64,000 bases of DNA from Frigoribacterium sp. PhB24 (lineage in GTDB: Bacteria; Actinomycetota; Actinomycetes; Actinomycetales; Microbacteriaceae), in assembly GCF_003755185.1 (NCBI RefSeq), contig NZ_RKIC01000015.1, positions 158,957 to 222,956 of the forward strand. The letters are read 5' to 3'. Both the position numbers and the translations under genes were made by a program. Under the pieces are notes generated by a model. It was not told the DNA's origin and did not search any database. It saw only the letters and a list, made by a program, of their open reading frames with translations. Positions 1 through 8,050 of this stretch are shown piece after piece. How positions within the stretch are numbered: position 1 is the first letter of the stretch; each line of letters begins with the position of its first letter.

Positions 1-636
1 CCGCGTGGCGACCTCGTCGTCACGACGAAGCTGCCGGGTCGGCACCACGGTTACGACGAGACCCTGGCGAGCTTCGACGAGAGCCGCGCGAACCTCGGCC
101 TCGACTTCGTCGACCTGTACCTGATCCACTGGCCGCTGCCGCGCGTCGACAAGTACGTCGAGACGTTCAAGGCCTTCGTCACGTTGCAAGAAGACGGGCT
201 CGTCGGCTCGGTCGGCGTCTCGAACTTCACGGCCGAGCACCTCCGACGCGTCGCCGACGACACGGGCGTGGTCCCGGCGGTCAACCAGATCGAGCTGCAC
301 CCGTACTTCCCCCAGGCCGAGTTGCGTGCCGTGCACGAGAGCATGGGCATCGTCACCGAGAGCTGGAGCCCGCTGGCCAAGCAGAGCGAACTGCTACAAG
401 AGGCGCGGGTCACCGAGATCGCGCGGGCCCACGGCAAGACGCCCACCCAGGTCGTCCTGCGCTGGCACGTGCAACTCGGTGCGGTCCCCGTGCCGAAGTC
501 GGCCGACGCCGGCCGACAGCGCGAGAACCTCGACGTGTTCGACTTCGAGCTCACGCCCGACGAGGTCGAGTCGCTCAGCGGTCTCGAGCGTGGTCGCCTG
601 TGGGACGGCGACCCGCTGACCCACGAGGAGTTCTAG
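1..636 (+). CDS. Aldo/keto reductase, N-terminus outside the window
   Basis: The frame is open from the first base, so the start lies upstream; 211 codons of a family usually near 275 residues are visible. Two members of the AKR catalytic tetrad are present: Lys in TTKLPG (visible residue 10) and His in LIHWPLP; the Asp and Tyr would be upstream. SVGVSNF, NQIELHPYF and the C-terminal PKSADAGRQRENL cofactor-binding stretch place it with 2,5-diketo-D-gluconate reductase-like NADPH-dependent carbonyl reductases. The natural substrate cannot be told. The gene ends before a strong hairpin terminator. Family call is firm, subfamily is inference. Confidence 0.9.
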   Translation, partial: PRGDLVVTTKLPGRHHGYDETLASFDESRANLGLDFVDLYLIHWPLPRVDKYVETFKAFVTLQEDGLVGSVGVSNFTAEHLRRVADDTGVVPAVNQIELHPYFPQAELRAVHESMGIVTESWSPLAKQSELLQEARVTEIARAHGKTPTQVVLRWHVQLGAVPVPKSADAGRQRENLDVFDFELTPDEVESLSGLERGRLWDGDPLTHEEF

Positions 637-660
637 GCCCGGCTCCGCCGCGACCACCCC

Positions 661-708
661 AGGAGGCGCGCCCGTCCCCACGAGGACGGGCGCGCCTCCT
701 TCGTTCTC
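661..708 (+). terminator. Rho-independent terminator with 17-bp stem
   Basis: Perfect 17-bp stem, arms 661-677 and 684-700, six-base loop CCACGA, followed by TTCGTTCT. The outer part of each arm is the word AGGAGGCGCG and its complement, which recurs through the window (see findings). It closes the aldo/keto reductase gene and separates it from the helicase gene. Confidence 0.85.
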
Positions 709-753
709 GCACGATTCCGGCCCTCGCCGTCGGTGGCCGGAAGGTAGACTGGC

Positions 754-3075
754 GTGCCGACTTTTCCCGAAGGGTACGAACACCTGTTGTCATCCGAGAT
801 CGACCGCGAACGCGCCTACGTGGGCACCCTCTACGACCGCCTCGACGAGCTGAAGGCCGACGCCCGAGTCCGCCTCGAGCGCACCCGCCGCGAGACCGTC
901 GGCGGCAACCACCAGAGCCGCAGTGAGCGCGACGCCTACGCGCGCCTGTACGAAGACACGATCGTCCAGCTGGGCTCGGTCGACGAACGGCTCGCGTTCG
1001 GTCGGCTCGAGCTCGAGACGCCCGACCTGCTCGGCCAGACCGGCGACGTCGACCGTCCGGCCGAGGCGGGCGAGGGCGGGCGCTACCGTTACATCGGCCG
1101 CATCGGCCTGCGTGACGAGGCGCACCACCCGATCCTGCTCGACTGGCGCGTGCCCGGGGCCAGCGCCTTCTACCAGGCGACCGCCGCGACGCCCATGGGG
1201 GCCCGCGCCCGTCGCCACCTGACCCTCGAGGGGCGCACCGTCACCCGCCTCGAGGACGAGGTGTTCGACCCCGACCTGCTCGACCGCGACGACGTCCAGT
1301 TGCAGGGCGAGGGTGCGCTCATGGCCGCGCTGACCGCCCAGCGCACCGGCCGCATGACCGACATCGTCGCCACGATCCAGGGCGAACAGGACCGCATCAT
1401 CCGCTCGCAACTCGACGGCGTGCTCGTCGTGCAGGGCGGTCCCGGCACGGGCAAGACGGCCGTCGCACTGCACCGGGCCGCGTACCTGCTCTACTCGCAC
1501 CGTGACCGGCTCAAGGGATCGGGCGTGCTCGTCGTCGGGCCGTCGAGGTCGTTCCTGCGCTACATCGAACAGGTGCTGCCGTCGCTCGGCGAGAGCGGCG
1601 TCGTCCTGTCGAGCCTCGGCGGCCTGTACCCGGGCATCGAGGCGCAGACCGACGACGCGCCCGACGTCGCCGCCCTCAAGGGCTCCGCCGAGATGGCCGA
1701 GCTGATGCGCCGCGCCGTCCGGTCGCGGCAGATCCGCCCGGCCGAGCCGACGACCATCGACATCAACGGCGAGCGTCTCGTGGTGCGCCCCGAGCTCGTC
1801 GGCGAGGCCATGCGCAAGGCACAGGAGCGGGGCAAGCCGCACAACGTGGCCCGGGTCACGTTCAACAAGGCGGCTCTCTCGGCCCTGACCCGTCAGCTGG
1901 TCGACCAGATGCGCGAGCACGGCACGACGGTCGACGAGTCCGACGAGGCCGTCCTCCGAGAAGACATCCGGCAGTCGTACGACGTGCGCGTCCTGCTCAA
2001 CACCGCCTGGCTTCCGCTGAGCGCCGAGAAGCTCGTCGAAGACCTGTACGCCCGACCGAACTGGCTCGCCTCGATCACCCCGCGCTGGACGCCCGAGCAG
2101 CGCGCCCTGCTGCGGCGCGAGCGCGGGGCGGGCTTCACCGTCTCCGACGTGCCGCTGCTCGACGAGGCCGCCGAGCTGCTCGGCGAGTTCCAGACGGGCG
2201 TCGACCCCGAGCGGCTGGCCCGCAAGGCCCAGCGCAAACGCGACATCGAGAACGCCGAGCGCGCCATCGAGAACATGGGCGTCGAGGGCATGGTCAGCGC
2301 CGAGCAGATCGCCGGCGGCTTCGCCGAGCGCGCCGCGTCCATGACCACGGCCGAGCGGGCCGCGGGCGACCGTACCTGGGCCTTCGGCCACGTCGTGGTC
2401 GACGAGGCGCAAGAGCTCTCGCCCATGCAGTGGCGGCTGCTCTCGCGACGGTGCCCGCTGCGGTCGTTCACCGTCGTCGGCGACATCGCGCAGGCGTCGA
2501 GCCCGGCGTCCGCGTCCTCGTGGGACCGCGCCCTGCAGGCCTTGCTCGGGCGTCGTCGGGGCGGCGGCGCCCAGGGCACGTCGGCCCCGTGGCGGCTCGA
2601 AGAGCTCACCGTCAACTACCGCACCCCGGCGCAGATCGTGGTCTACGCCGAGGGCGTCGCGACGTCGACCGGGCTGCGGATCACCCCGAGCCGGTCGGTG
2701 CGCTCGAGCGAGTGGCCGGTGCGAGAGGTGACCGGCGCCTCCTCGAAGGACGATTTCGTCCGAGCCACGGTCGAGGCCGTCCGGGCCGACCGGGCGATCG
2801 ACGCCGAGGGCACCCTGGCGGTGATCGCGCCCGAGCAGGCCGTCCCGACCCTGGTCGAGGCGCTGTCCGCCGAGTTCGACGGCCTGGTGGCCGCGGGCAC
2901 GGCGTCGCTCACCAGGCCGATCTCGGTGCTGAGCCCCGCGACGTCGAAGGGCCTCGAGTTCGACTCGGTCGTCGTGGTCGACCCCGAGCGCGTGCGCCAG
3001 GCCGGCCGACGCGGCAACGCCAGCCTCTACGTGGCGATGACCCGGCCCACGCAACGCCTCACGGTCGTCTCGTAG
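754..3075 (+). CDS. HelD/HelR-type UvrD-like ATPase acting on RNA polymerase
   Basis: Superfamily 1 helicase-like protein of about 773 residues. Walker A GGPGTGKT is at residues 228-235, Walker B/motif II is VVDEAQELSP, motif III is TVVGDIAQ, and the C-terminal motifs SKGLEF and YVAMTR are present. The N-terminal ERAYVGTLYDRLDEL helix with an insertion before the ATPase core is typical of HelD, which releases stalled RNA polymerase; actinobacterial HelR members also displace rifampicin (family knowledge). Start is uncertain: a TAGACT -10 at 745-750 ends only 3 nt before GTG 754, closer than the 6-8 nt seen at other leaderless genes here, so TTG 787 (protein starting near SSEIDRERAY) is a real alternative. 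Stands alone on its strand. Confidence 0.88.
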   Translation: MPTFPEGYEHLLSSEIDRERAYVGTLYDRLDELKADARVRLERTRRETVGGNHQSRSERDAYARLYEDTIVQLGSVDERLAFGRLELETPDLLGQTGDVDRPAEAGEGGRYRYIGRIGLRDEAHHPILLDWRVPGASAFYQATAATPMGARARRHLTLEGRTVTRLEDEVFDPDLLDRDDVQLQGEGALMAALTAQRTGRMTDIVATIQGEQDRIIRSQLDGVLVVQGGPGTGKTAVALHRAAYLLYSHRDRLKGSGVLVVGPSRSFLRYIEQVLPSLGESGVVLSSLGGLYPGIEAQTDDAPDVAALKGSAEMAELMRRAVRSRQIRPAEPTTIDINGERLVVRPELVGEAMRKAQERGKPHNVARVTFNKAALSALTRQLVDQMREHGTTVDESDEAVLREDIRQSYDVRVLLNTAWLPLSAEKLVEDLYARPNWLASITPRWTPEQRALLRRERGAGFTVSDVPLLDEAAELLGEFQTGVDPERLARKAQRKRDIENAERAIENMGVEGMVSAEQIAGGFAERAASMTTAERAAGDRTWAFGHVVVDEAQELSPMQWRLLSRRCPLRSFTVVGDIAQASSPASASSWDRALQALLGRRRGGGAQGTSAPWRLEELTVNYRTPAQIVVYAEGVATSTGLRITPSRSVRSSEWPVREVTGASSKDDFVRATVEAVRADRAIDAEGTLAVIAPEQAVPTLVEALSAEFDGLVAAGTASLTRPISVLSPATSKGLEFDSVVVVDPERVRQAGRRGNASLYVAMTRPTQRLTVVS

Positions 3076-3084
3076 GCCGGGCCG

Positions 3085-3101
3085 GTCGGCAGCGAGCCGA
3101 C
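3085..3101. terminator. Weak hairpin between convergent genes
   Basis: GTCGGC and GCCGAC arms around loop AGCGA lie between the 3' ends of the helicase gene and the His-rich protein gene. There is no T tract, so a terminator role is only suggested by position. Confidence 0.3.
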
Positions 3102-3135
3102 GTCGGGGCAGATGCGCTCGGGCGCGTCGGGCGGC

Positions 3136-3765
3136 TCAGCGGTAGTCGGCCGGCCAGGCGAAGGCCGCGGGTGCGGTCACGGTCTCGCCGACGGGTGCGA
3201 GCACGAGGTCGATGCGCTCGAAGTCCCGCAACGGGATGCCGGCCGGGTCGGCCGTGTACGGGCTGCCCCCGACGAAGGTGTGCAGCTCGAGCCCGTCGTC
3301 GTGCCCGAGCGACCCCACGCCCCGGCCGTCGAGTGCGACGTCCCATTCGCTGAAGAGTTGACCCAGCACGAACGTCTCGCGTGTGGGCGACTCGACGTGC
3401 ACGATGCCGCTGGTGTCGTGGGTGTGGATCTCGGCGGCGAACTTCGTGTCGGAGTCGTGTCCGATGTCGCCCGGCACCGTCACCGCTCGTCCGTCGACGG
3501 TGATCGAGAGGTGCGTGTGCACGTGCATCGCGAGGTCCTGGCCCCAGACGTTCTCGAGGCCGGCGGCGGTCGCCCGGGTCTCGAGCTGGTCGGTCGGGGG
3601 TCGACCCCACGGAGGCGCGGTGGCGGCCCCGTGGACGTTCAGCGGGTTGCCGCTCTGCACCACGGCCACACCGGCCCCGCCCGCCACGAGGACGACGAGT
3701 GCGAGCAGCCCCGCCAGCACCTCGCCCGAGAGCCCTCGCCGAGGCCGGTGAGCGCGACCACTCAT
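3136..3765 (-). CDS. His-rich membrane-anchored protein of unknown function
   Basis: Predicted 209 residues. A basic N-terminus is followed by one hydrophobic segment (LAGLLALVVLVAGGAGVAVV, about residues 15-34), suggesting an anchored outside-facing domain. The body carries MHVHTHLSI, VTVPGDIGHD, EIHTHDTSGIVHVESP and FVLGQLFSEWDV, a His-rich pattern I recognise from uncharacterised actinobacterial and archaeal proteins; metal binding is inference. The ATG overlaps the stop of the emfourin gene by ATGA, so it should be translationally coupled to it, making it the third gene of the M4 protease operon. Longer in-frame starts exist upstream but run through the emfourin gene and are rejected. Confidence 0.75.
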   Translation of the reverse strand: MSGRAHRPRRGLSGEVLAGLLALVVLVAGGAGVAVVQSGNPLNVHGAATAPPWGRPPTDQLETRATAAGLENVWGQDLAMHVHTHLSITVDGRAVTVPGDIGHDSDTKFAAEIHTHDTSGIVHVESPTRETFVLGQLFSEWDVALDGRGVGSLGHDDGLELHTFVGGSPYTADPAGIPLRDFERIDLVLAPVGETVTAPAAFAWPADYR

Positions 3766-4073
3766 CGTGTCGGACCGGAGTTCGCCTCGGCCTCGGCCTC
3801 GGACGTGTCGCGGACGCGGTCGACGAGTTCGCGCCACGGCCCGGTGACCTGCTGCTCGGGCAGCTTGGCCTTGCGGGTGGGTCGGGTCTCTGCCGTGATG
3901 ACCCAGACGAAGCGATCGGGCTGCACGGCCTGGGCGGCCGTCGGGGCCTGGGACCAGGGCACCTGGTCGATGAGGACGAGCCACGACTCGGTGTCGGGCT
4001 CGGAGTCGACGTCGACCGACCAGCTGCGGGTGAGGCCGGCGAATCCACCGGAGCGCGACACGGTGATCTTCAT
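3762..4073 (-). CDS. Emfourin-type inhibitor of M4 metalloprotease
   Basis: Predicted 103 residues beginning MKITVSRSGGFAGLTRSW, the characteristic opening of emfourin, the small protein inhibitor of protealysin-like M4 peptidases; the rest has VPWSQAP and a C-terminal acidic/basic helix. It lies 56 nt downstream of a protealysin-like peptidase gene on the same strand, the arrangement expected for an inhibitor-protease pair. The ATG was chosen because the conserved MKI-RSGGFAG block begins there; an in-frame extension upstream is Gly/Arg/Pro-rich and not family-like. No signal peptide is visible, so it should act in the cytoplasm, where protealysins also lack a classical signal peptide. Confidence 0.85.
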   Translation of the reverse strand: MKITVSRSGGFAGLTRSWSVDVDSEPDTESWLVLIDQVPWSQAPTAAQAVQPDRFVWVITAETRPTRKAKLPEQQVTGPWRELVDRVRDTSEAEAEANSGPTR

Positions 4074-4129
4074 GGGCGCGATGGTACCCCCGCGGTGTCC
4101 GGGGCAGCGGGGTGTCGTGCCGACCGGCA

Positions 4130-5167
4130 TCAGGCCGCCGGGGTGACCCCGACGCCCTCCCACCCCGCCGAGGTCGCCCGGGTCTCGTCGGAATCCGCTC
4201 CGTACCGTGCCGTGGCCGCCTCGACGGTCGCCGCCGCGAACTGCGCGAAGGTGGCGTCGGTCGGCAGGGCCCCGCCGGTCAGCGTGTCGTACCAGACCTG
4301 ACCGGCCCGCACCCAGGCCTCGCCGCCGAGCGCCTCGGACACGAGGTAGAAGGCCCGGTTGGGGATGCCCGAGTTGAGGTGCACCCCACCGTTGTCGTCG
4401 GTGGTCTCGACGTAGTCGTCCAGGTGCCCGGGTTGGGGGTCCTTCCCGAGGACGTCGTCGTCGTACGCGGTGCCCGGGGCCTTCATCGACCGGAGGGCCC
4501 GACCCTGCACCTCGGGTGTGAAGAGTCCCTCACCGATCAGCCAGGTCGCCTGGTCGGCGGTCTGGCCGAACAGGTGTTGCTCGACGAGTGTCCCGAACAC
4601 GTCGCTCACCGACTCGTTGAGCGCGCCGGACTGCCCCTGGTAGGTGAGGTTCGCGGTGTACTGCGTCACGCCGTGGGTGAGCTCGTGCCCGATGACGCTG
4701 ACGGATGCCGTGAAGCGCTCGAAGACCTCGCCGTCGCCGTCGCCGAACACCATCCGCTCGCCGTTCCAGAAGGCGTTGTCGTAGTCCTGGCCGTAGTGGA
4801 TCGTCGCGTCGAGCGGGAGCCCGGCGCCGTCGATCGAATACCGCCCGTACACCTCGCGGAACAGGGCGTAGGTGGCACCGAGCGCGTCGTACGCCTCGGT
4901 CGCGGCGACGTCGTCGGTGGCCGGCTCGCCCTCGCCCCGGACCCGGACGCCCGGCAGCTCTTCGGTGCCCTGCGCGTCGAAGATCGTCCGCTCGAGCACG
5001 GCCCCGCCGCCGAGCGCGCCCCGCACGACCGGGGGAGCCGCGTTGCGGTCGACGGCCTCCAGGGCGAGCAGGCCGTTGCGGGCGGCCTGCGGGGCCCGGT
5101 GAAGGCGGGGCGAGTCGGCCTCGGCGAGGTGGGCGAGCAGGTACGGGGGGACGATGAACCGCGACAT
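4130..5167 (-). CDS. M4 family zinc metalloprotease, protealysin-like
   Basis: Predicted 345 residues. HELTH (161-165) with downstream Glu in NESVSD (E185) forms the gluzincin zinc site; GGVHLNSGIPN (260-270) carries the catalytic His equivalent to thermolysin His231. There is no signal peptide and no large FTP/PepSY propeptide; instead the N-terminus has the short MSRFIVPPYLL segment typical of protealysin-type propeptides, which are removed autocatalytically. The emfourin-like inhibitor and a His-rich membrane protein follow on the same strand. Protealysins are linked to processing of specific proteins and host invasion in some bacteria; the role here is unknown. Confidence 0.9.
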   Translation of the reverse strand: MSRFIVPPYLLAHLAEADSPRLHRAPQAARNGLLALEAVDRNAAPPVVRGALGGGAVLERTIFDAQGTEELPGVRVRGEGEPATDDVAATEAYDALGATYALFREVYGRYSIDGAGLPLDATIHYGQDYDNAFWNGERMVFGDGDGEVFERFTASVSVIGHELTHGVTQYTANLTYQGQSGALNESVSDVFGTLVEQHLFGQTADQATWLIGEGLFTPEVQGRALRSMKAPGTAYDDDVLGKDPQPGHLDDYVETTDDNGGVHLNSGIPNRAFYLVSEALGGEAWVRAGQVWYDTLTGGALPTDATFAQFAAATVEAATARYGADSDETRATSAGWEGVGVTPAA

Positions 5168-5266
5168 GGGTGCACTCTCGCACGGGCCTCCGACATCGGT
5201 CCGGACTGTTCACACGATCGTGACGCGGGCCCGGGGCGGGCCGTCCGCGCGACTAGCGTTGACCCC

Positions 5267-5806
5267 ATGACCGTCACCGACGCCTCCTCGTTCGTCGACA
5301 GCAAGATCGCCGTCGTCCCCGACTTCCCCAAGCCCGGCATCCTCTTCCGCGACGTCACCCCGCTCTTCTCCGACGCCGACGCCTTCGCCACCGTGACCAC
5401 GGCGCTCTCCGAGCCGTTCGACGGCGGGTTCGTCGCCGTCGCCGGCATCGAGGCGCGGGGCTTCGCGCTCGCCGGGGCCATCGCGATCGAGCAGGGCGTC
5501 GGCGTGCTGACGGTGCGCAAGGCGGGCAAGCTGCCCGGCGAGGTGCTCAGCGAGAGCTACGCCCTCGAGTACGGCGAGGCCACGCTCGAACTGCGTCCGA
5601 ACCAGATCCCGGCGGGGTCGAGCGTCCTGATCGTCGACGACGTGCTCGCGACCGGCGGCACGGTCGAGGCGACCATCTCCCTGCTCGAGCGAGCGGGCTA
5701 CGTCGTGGCCGGCGTCGCCGTGCTGCTCGAGCTCGACGGTCTCGACGGTCGGGCCCGCCTCGAGGGCCACGTCCCCGTGCACGCCCTCTCGTCCGCCCCC
5801 GCCTGA
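5267..5806 (+). CDS. apt: Adenine phosphoribosyltransferase
   Basis: Predicted 179 residues; converts adenine plus PRPP to AMP in purine salvage. VPDFPKPGILFRDVTPLF is the family's N-terminal block and VLIVDDVLATGGT is the PRPP-binding loop. VRKAGKLPG covers the flexible loop. A TAGCGT -10 (5254-5259) ends 7 nt before the ATG, so the mRNA is probably leaderless. A longer in-frame reading runs back through the antisense of the protease gene and is not real. Single-gene unit, divergent from the M4 protease. Confidence 0.95.
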   Translation: MTVTDASSFVDSKIAVVPDFPKPGILFRDVTPLFSDADAFATVTTALSEPFDGGFVAVAGIEARGFALAGAIAIEQGVGVLTVRKAGKLPGEVLSESYALEYGEATLELRPNQIPAGSSVLIVDDVLATGGTVEATISLLERAGYVVAGVAVLLELDGLDGRARLEGHVPVHALSSAPA

Positions 5807-5819
5807 GCGCCCGCCAGTT

Positions 5820-6056
5820 CTAGTCGGCGGCGCGAGGCCTCTGGGTCCCTCCGACGATGATGATGACCACGCCCGCGACAAAGGTGACGACCGGCGCGTA
5901 GAGGGCCAACCACGCCGTCCGGCTCATGTCGGATGTCACCTCGGCGCCTTCGTCGGCCGCGATGCCCAGGTTCACGAGGTGCACCGCAGCCCACACGCCA
6001 CCGACCATGCTCATGAGCGTCAGCGCCGCGCCGAGCCAGATCAGGTTCTTCACCAT
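5820..6056 (-). CDS. Small two-helix membrane protein
   Basis: Predicted 78 residues with two hydrophobic segments, about residues 3-28 (IWLGAALTLMSMVGGVWAA) and 49-70 (LALYAPVVTFVAGVVIIIVGG), joined by an acidic loop (DEGAEVTSDMSR). No family recognised. It starts 6 nt after the stop of the secreted DUF2599-like gene and should be cotranscribed with it, which hints at a partner or protective role for that protein; this is inference only. Confidence 0.7.
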   Translation of the reverse strand: MVKNLIWLGAALTLMSMVGGVWAAVHLVNLGIAADEGAEVTSDMSRTAWLALYAPVVTFVAGVVIIIVGGTQRPRAAD

Positions 6057-6062
6057 CGCCTC

Positions 6063-6983
6063 TCAGTTGCACCGGTGGTTGACGACGTCAGGGTAGTTCG
6101 CCCGACGCCACCACGTGTCGAGGTTGTACGTGGCTTTCGCGAACGCAAACTGCTGGTGGCAGATGTACTGCCATTGCATCTGCACGTTCTGGCGCCCCGC
6201 CCGCGCCTCGACTTCTTTCCATCCGTAAACCCCGGCGAGGTAGGCGCCGCCGAATGCCCGCGATGCTCGCGTCGGAGTAACGACGAGGGTTCGTCCGCGC
6301 TTGTCACGCTTGACCCACGTGACGTTCTGCACCATCTTCACCCCGAGGTAGGGATCGGCCACAATGGGATACGCGAAAGCGCTGGAGTGTTCGACGATTT
6401 GAGTCAGGGTGTCGCCGATGAATTCATAGTGCGTCGGCACCGCGGCGCCTTGAGCATCCTTTGCCCAGGCTGGCGCGATCATTCCCGCCAGGTCGCCGTT
6501 CGCCTCCGTGATGAACACCCCTCCGTGGTCGAGCGTTGCTGTGGCGCCCGGCGGCACGTGCAGTTGGTAGTCGTATCGGGTGGGTGCGCTCGCGTTGCCG
6601 ATCACAGTGAGCAACTGGACCGATGCGTCGTCGTGCGTCACGGGGACCGTGCTCGAGCCGTTGTTGTTGTCGAAGAATCGGACGCCCGGTCGGGGCGTCA
6701 CTGCATCGTCAGCAGTGTCGGCGAATGGAACTCCGATCTGCAGTCCTCCAGAACCGGCTTGGGGGTCGTCTTTGACCGTGATCGGCTCCTCCGGGTCGGT
6801 GGGCACGTCGACGGCTCTTGATGCGGCAACCTCGAGCAATACGTCGGGTGCAACTGCCTCGATGCTGCGTATGGCCTTCGTAGCTGGCTCGGCAGCCTCC
6901 GCAGGGGTCGCGACGAGCACGCTGCCCGTGGGGGCAAGACCCCCGACGATCGCGGCCAGCTTGCTTGATGGTCTGCTCTGCAT
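6063..6983 (-). CDS. Secreted DUF2599-like protein
   Basis: Predicted 306 residues. N-terminal signal peptide (SSKLAAIVGGLAPTG, cleavage likely after PAEA near residue 30). The C-terminus has VYGWKEVEARAGRQNVQMQW, YICHQQFAFAKATYNLDTW and a final NHRCN, the two-cysteine C-terminal pattern I associate with DUF2599. A good Shine-Dalgarno (AAGGAG) precedes the ATG. Base composition is visibly lower in G+C than the flanks, with codons such as TTG, AAT and TTT more common, suggesting horizontal acquisition. Function is unknown; the small membrane protein gene follows 6 nt later. Confidence 0.75.
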   Translation of the reverse strand: MQSRPSSKLAAIVGGLAPTGSVLVATPAEAAEPATKAIRSIEAVAPDVLLEVAASRAVDVPTDPEEPITVKDDPQAGSGGLQIGVPFADTADDAVTPRPGVRFFDNNNGSSTVPVTHDDASVQLLTVIGNASAPTRYDYQLHVPPGATATLDHGGVFITEANGDLAGMIAPAWAKDAQGAAVPTHYEFIGDTLTQIVEHSSAFAYPIVADPYLGVKMVQNVTWVKRDKRGRTLVVTPTRASRAFGGAYLAGVYGWKEVEARAGRQNVQMQWQYICHQQFAFAKATYNLDTWWRRANYPDVVNHRCN

Positions 6984-7168
6984 GTGAACTCCTTCGTTCT
7001 ACACGTCTAATCCTGAACGTAATATTGCACTTACTCTGCCGTCTCGGCACGCCCGTGTCAATGGCGACGCCCGGTGCAGCCGTCGATCGGCGAACAGATG
7101 GTCATGCTCTCGGGCTCGTCGATGAGGGTCGTACCGGTCGTGTACAGCGGATCGGCAGGCGTGGCTGC

Positions 7169-7903
7169 TCAGGCGAACGAGCGCGCGGCCTCAAGCGCCC
7201 CGGGGAAGAGCAGCCCCGCCCCGCCGAGCAGGCAGGCGAGGGCGACGAGCACGAACACCCCGACCCAGACCACGCCCGGCACCCGGGTCAGCCCGGCGAG
7301 CTGGTCGGCGTCCGATGCGGTAGAGCGAGAGCGACGTCGGCTGCGTTGCAGTTCGAGCGAGGCGCGCAGCGCCCCGAACCCCAGCACCGAGGTCACGACC
7401 AGTCCGAACACGGCCTGCCAGGTCGGCGACGCGAAGAACGTGACGACGACCACGAGGGCGGCGCCCAGCAGCACCACCCAGAGTCCGAACCAGTTGCGAA
7501 TCTGCACGAGCATCAGCGCGAGCAGCAGAAGCAGCGCCCAGAGCAGCCCGGCCGCGTACCCCGCCGACAGCAACCACGCGGCGCCCAGGGCGGCGATCGC
7601 CGGAGCCGTGTAGCCGGCGAGCAGCGTGATGATCATGCCCGGCCCGGTGCGGGGCCCCTTCGACACGGTGAGGCCCGACGTGTCGGAATGCAGCCGGATG
7701 CCCGTCAGTCGCCGTCCGGTCAGCACCGCGGCGAGACCGTGCCCGCCCTCGTGCACGACGGTGACGGCGTGCCGCACCGTGTGCCAGGTGCCCGGCAGCA
7801 GCACGAGCAGCAGGCCGGCGGCGACGCCGGCGAGCAGCCACGAGCCGGGCAGGGGAGCGGCGAGCTGGCTGATCCGGGCCCAGAGGTCGGTGAGTGCGTC
7901 CAC
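7169..7903 (-). CDS. M50B-type intramembrane metalloprotease
   Basis: Predicted 244 residues with several membrane helices (about 21-37, 85-135, 140-175, 215-240). HEGGH at 51-55 sits inside the second hydrophobic region, as in site-2-protease-like M50B peptidases, and LHSDTSGLT resembles the family's following block. Substrate unknown; relatives cleave membrane-bound anti-sigma factors, but no such gene is adjacent. GTG start with a TAGGCT -10 (7915-7910, minus strand) 6 nt upstream indicates a leaderless mRNA. An inverted pair of AGGAGGCGCGG covers the region just upstream of this -10. Confidence 0.85.
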   Translation of the reverse strand: MDALTDLWARISQLAAPLPGSWLLAGVAAGLLLVLLPGTWHTVRHAVTVVHEGGHGLAAVLTGRRLTGIRLHSDTSGLTVSKGPRTGPGMIITLLAGYTAPAIAALGAAWLLSAGYAAGLLWALLLLLALMLVQIRNWFGLWVVLLGAALVVVVTFFASPTWQAVFGLVVTSVLGFGALRASLELQRSRRRSRSTASDADQLAGLTRVPGVVWVGVFVLVALACLLGGAGLLFPGALEAARSFA

Positions 7904-7914
7904 GCGACGAGCCT

Positions 7915-7952
7915 AGGAGGCGCGGTGCGCGCGGTCGGACGCCGCGCCTCCT
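7915..7952. repeat. Inverted pair of the AGGAGGCGCG word
   Basis: Eleven-base arms AGGAGGCGCGG (7915-7925) and CCGCGCCTCCT (7942-7952) with a 16-base spacer lie between the divergent M50 and VanZ genes. The left arm touches the last base of the M50 gene's -10 element, so the structure occupies the upstream promoter region rather than a 3' end. Confidence 0.7.
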
Positions 7953-8050
7953 CGGCCCTGCCGCCGCCGCCCCCGGGGCGGGTCGTCCTCTGGGTTGATC
8001 TTCGTGCGTTCCGGGCGTCCTCCCACGGGGGCGTGCCGCACCATGGACGG

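Noticed and set aside
790-3054. Long minus-strand reading frame (754 codons) opposite the helicase gene
   Set aside because: Composition is low-complexity His/Gly/Arg/Asp text with no domain, and the opposite strand carries an intact HelD protein. Such antisense frames are expected at high GC.
6965-8050. Plus-strand frame running from the DUF2599 gene across the M50 gene into VanZ
   Set aside because: Mostly antisense of the M50 protease; only the part from 8051 is VanZ. The 6984-7168 gap itself shows only an AT-richer stretch likely to hold the DUF2599 promoter.
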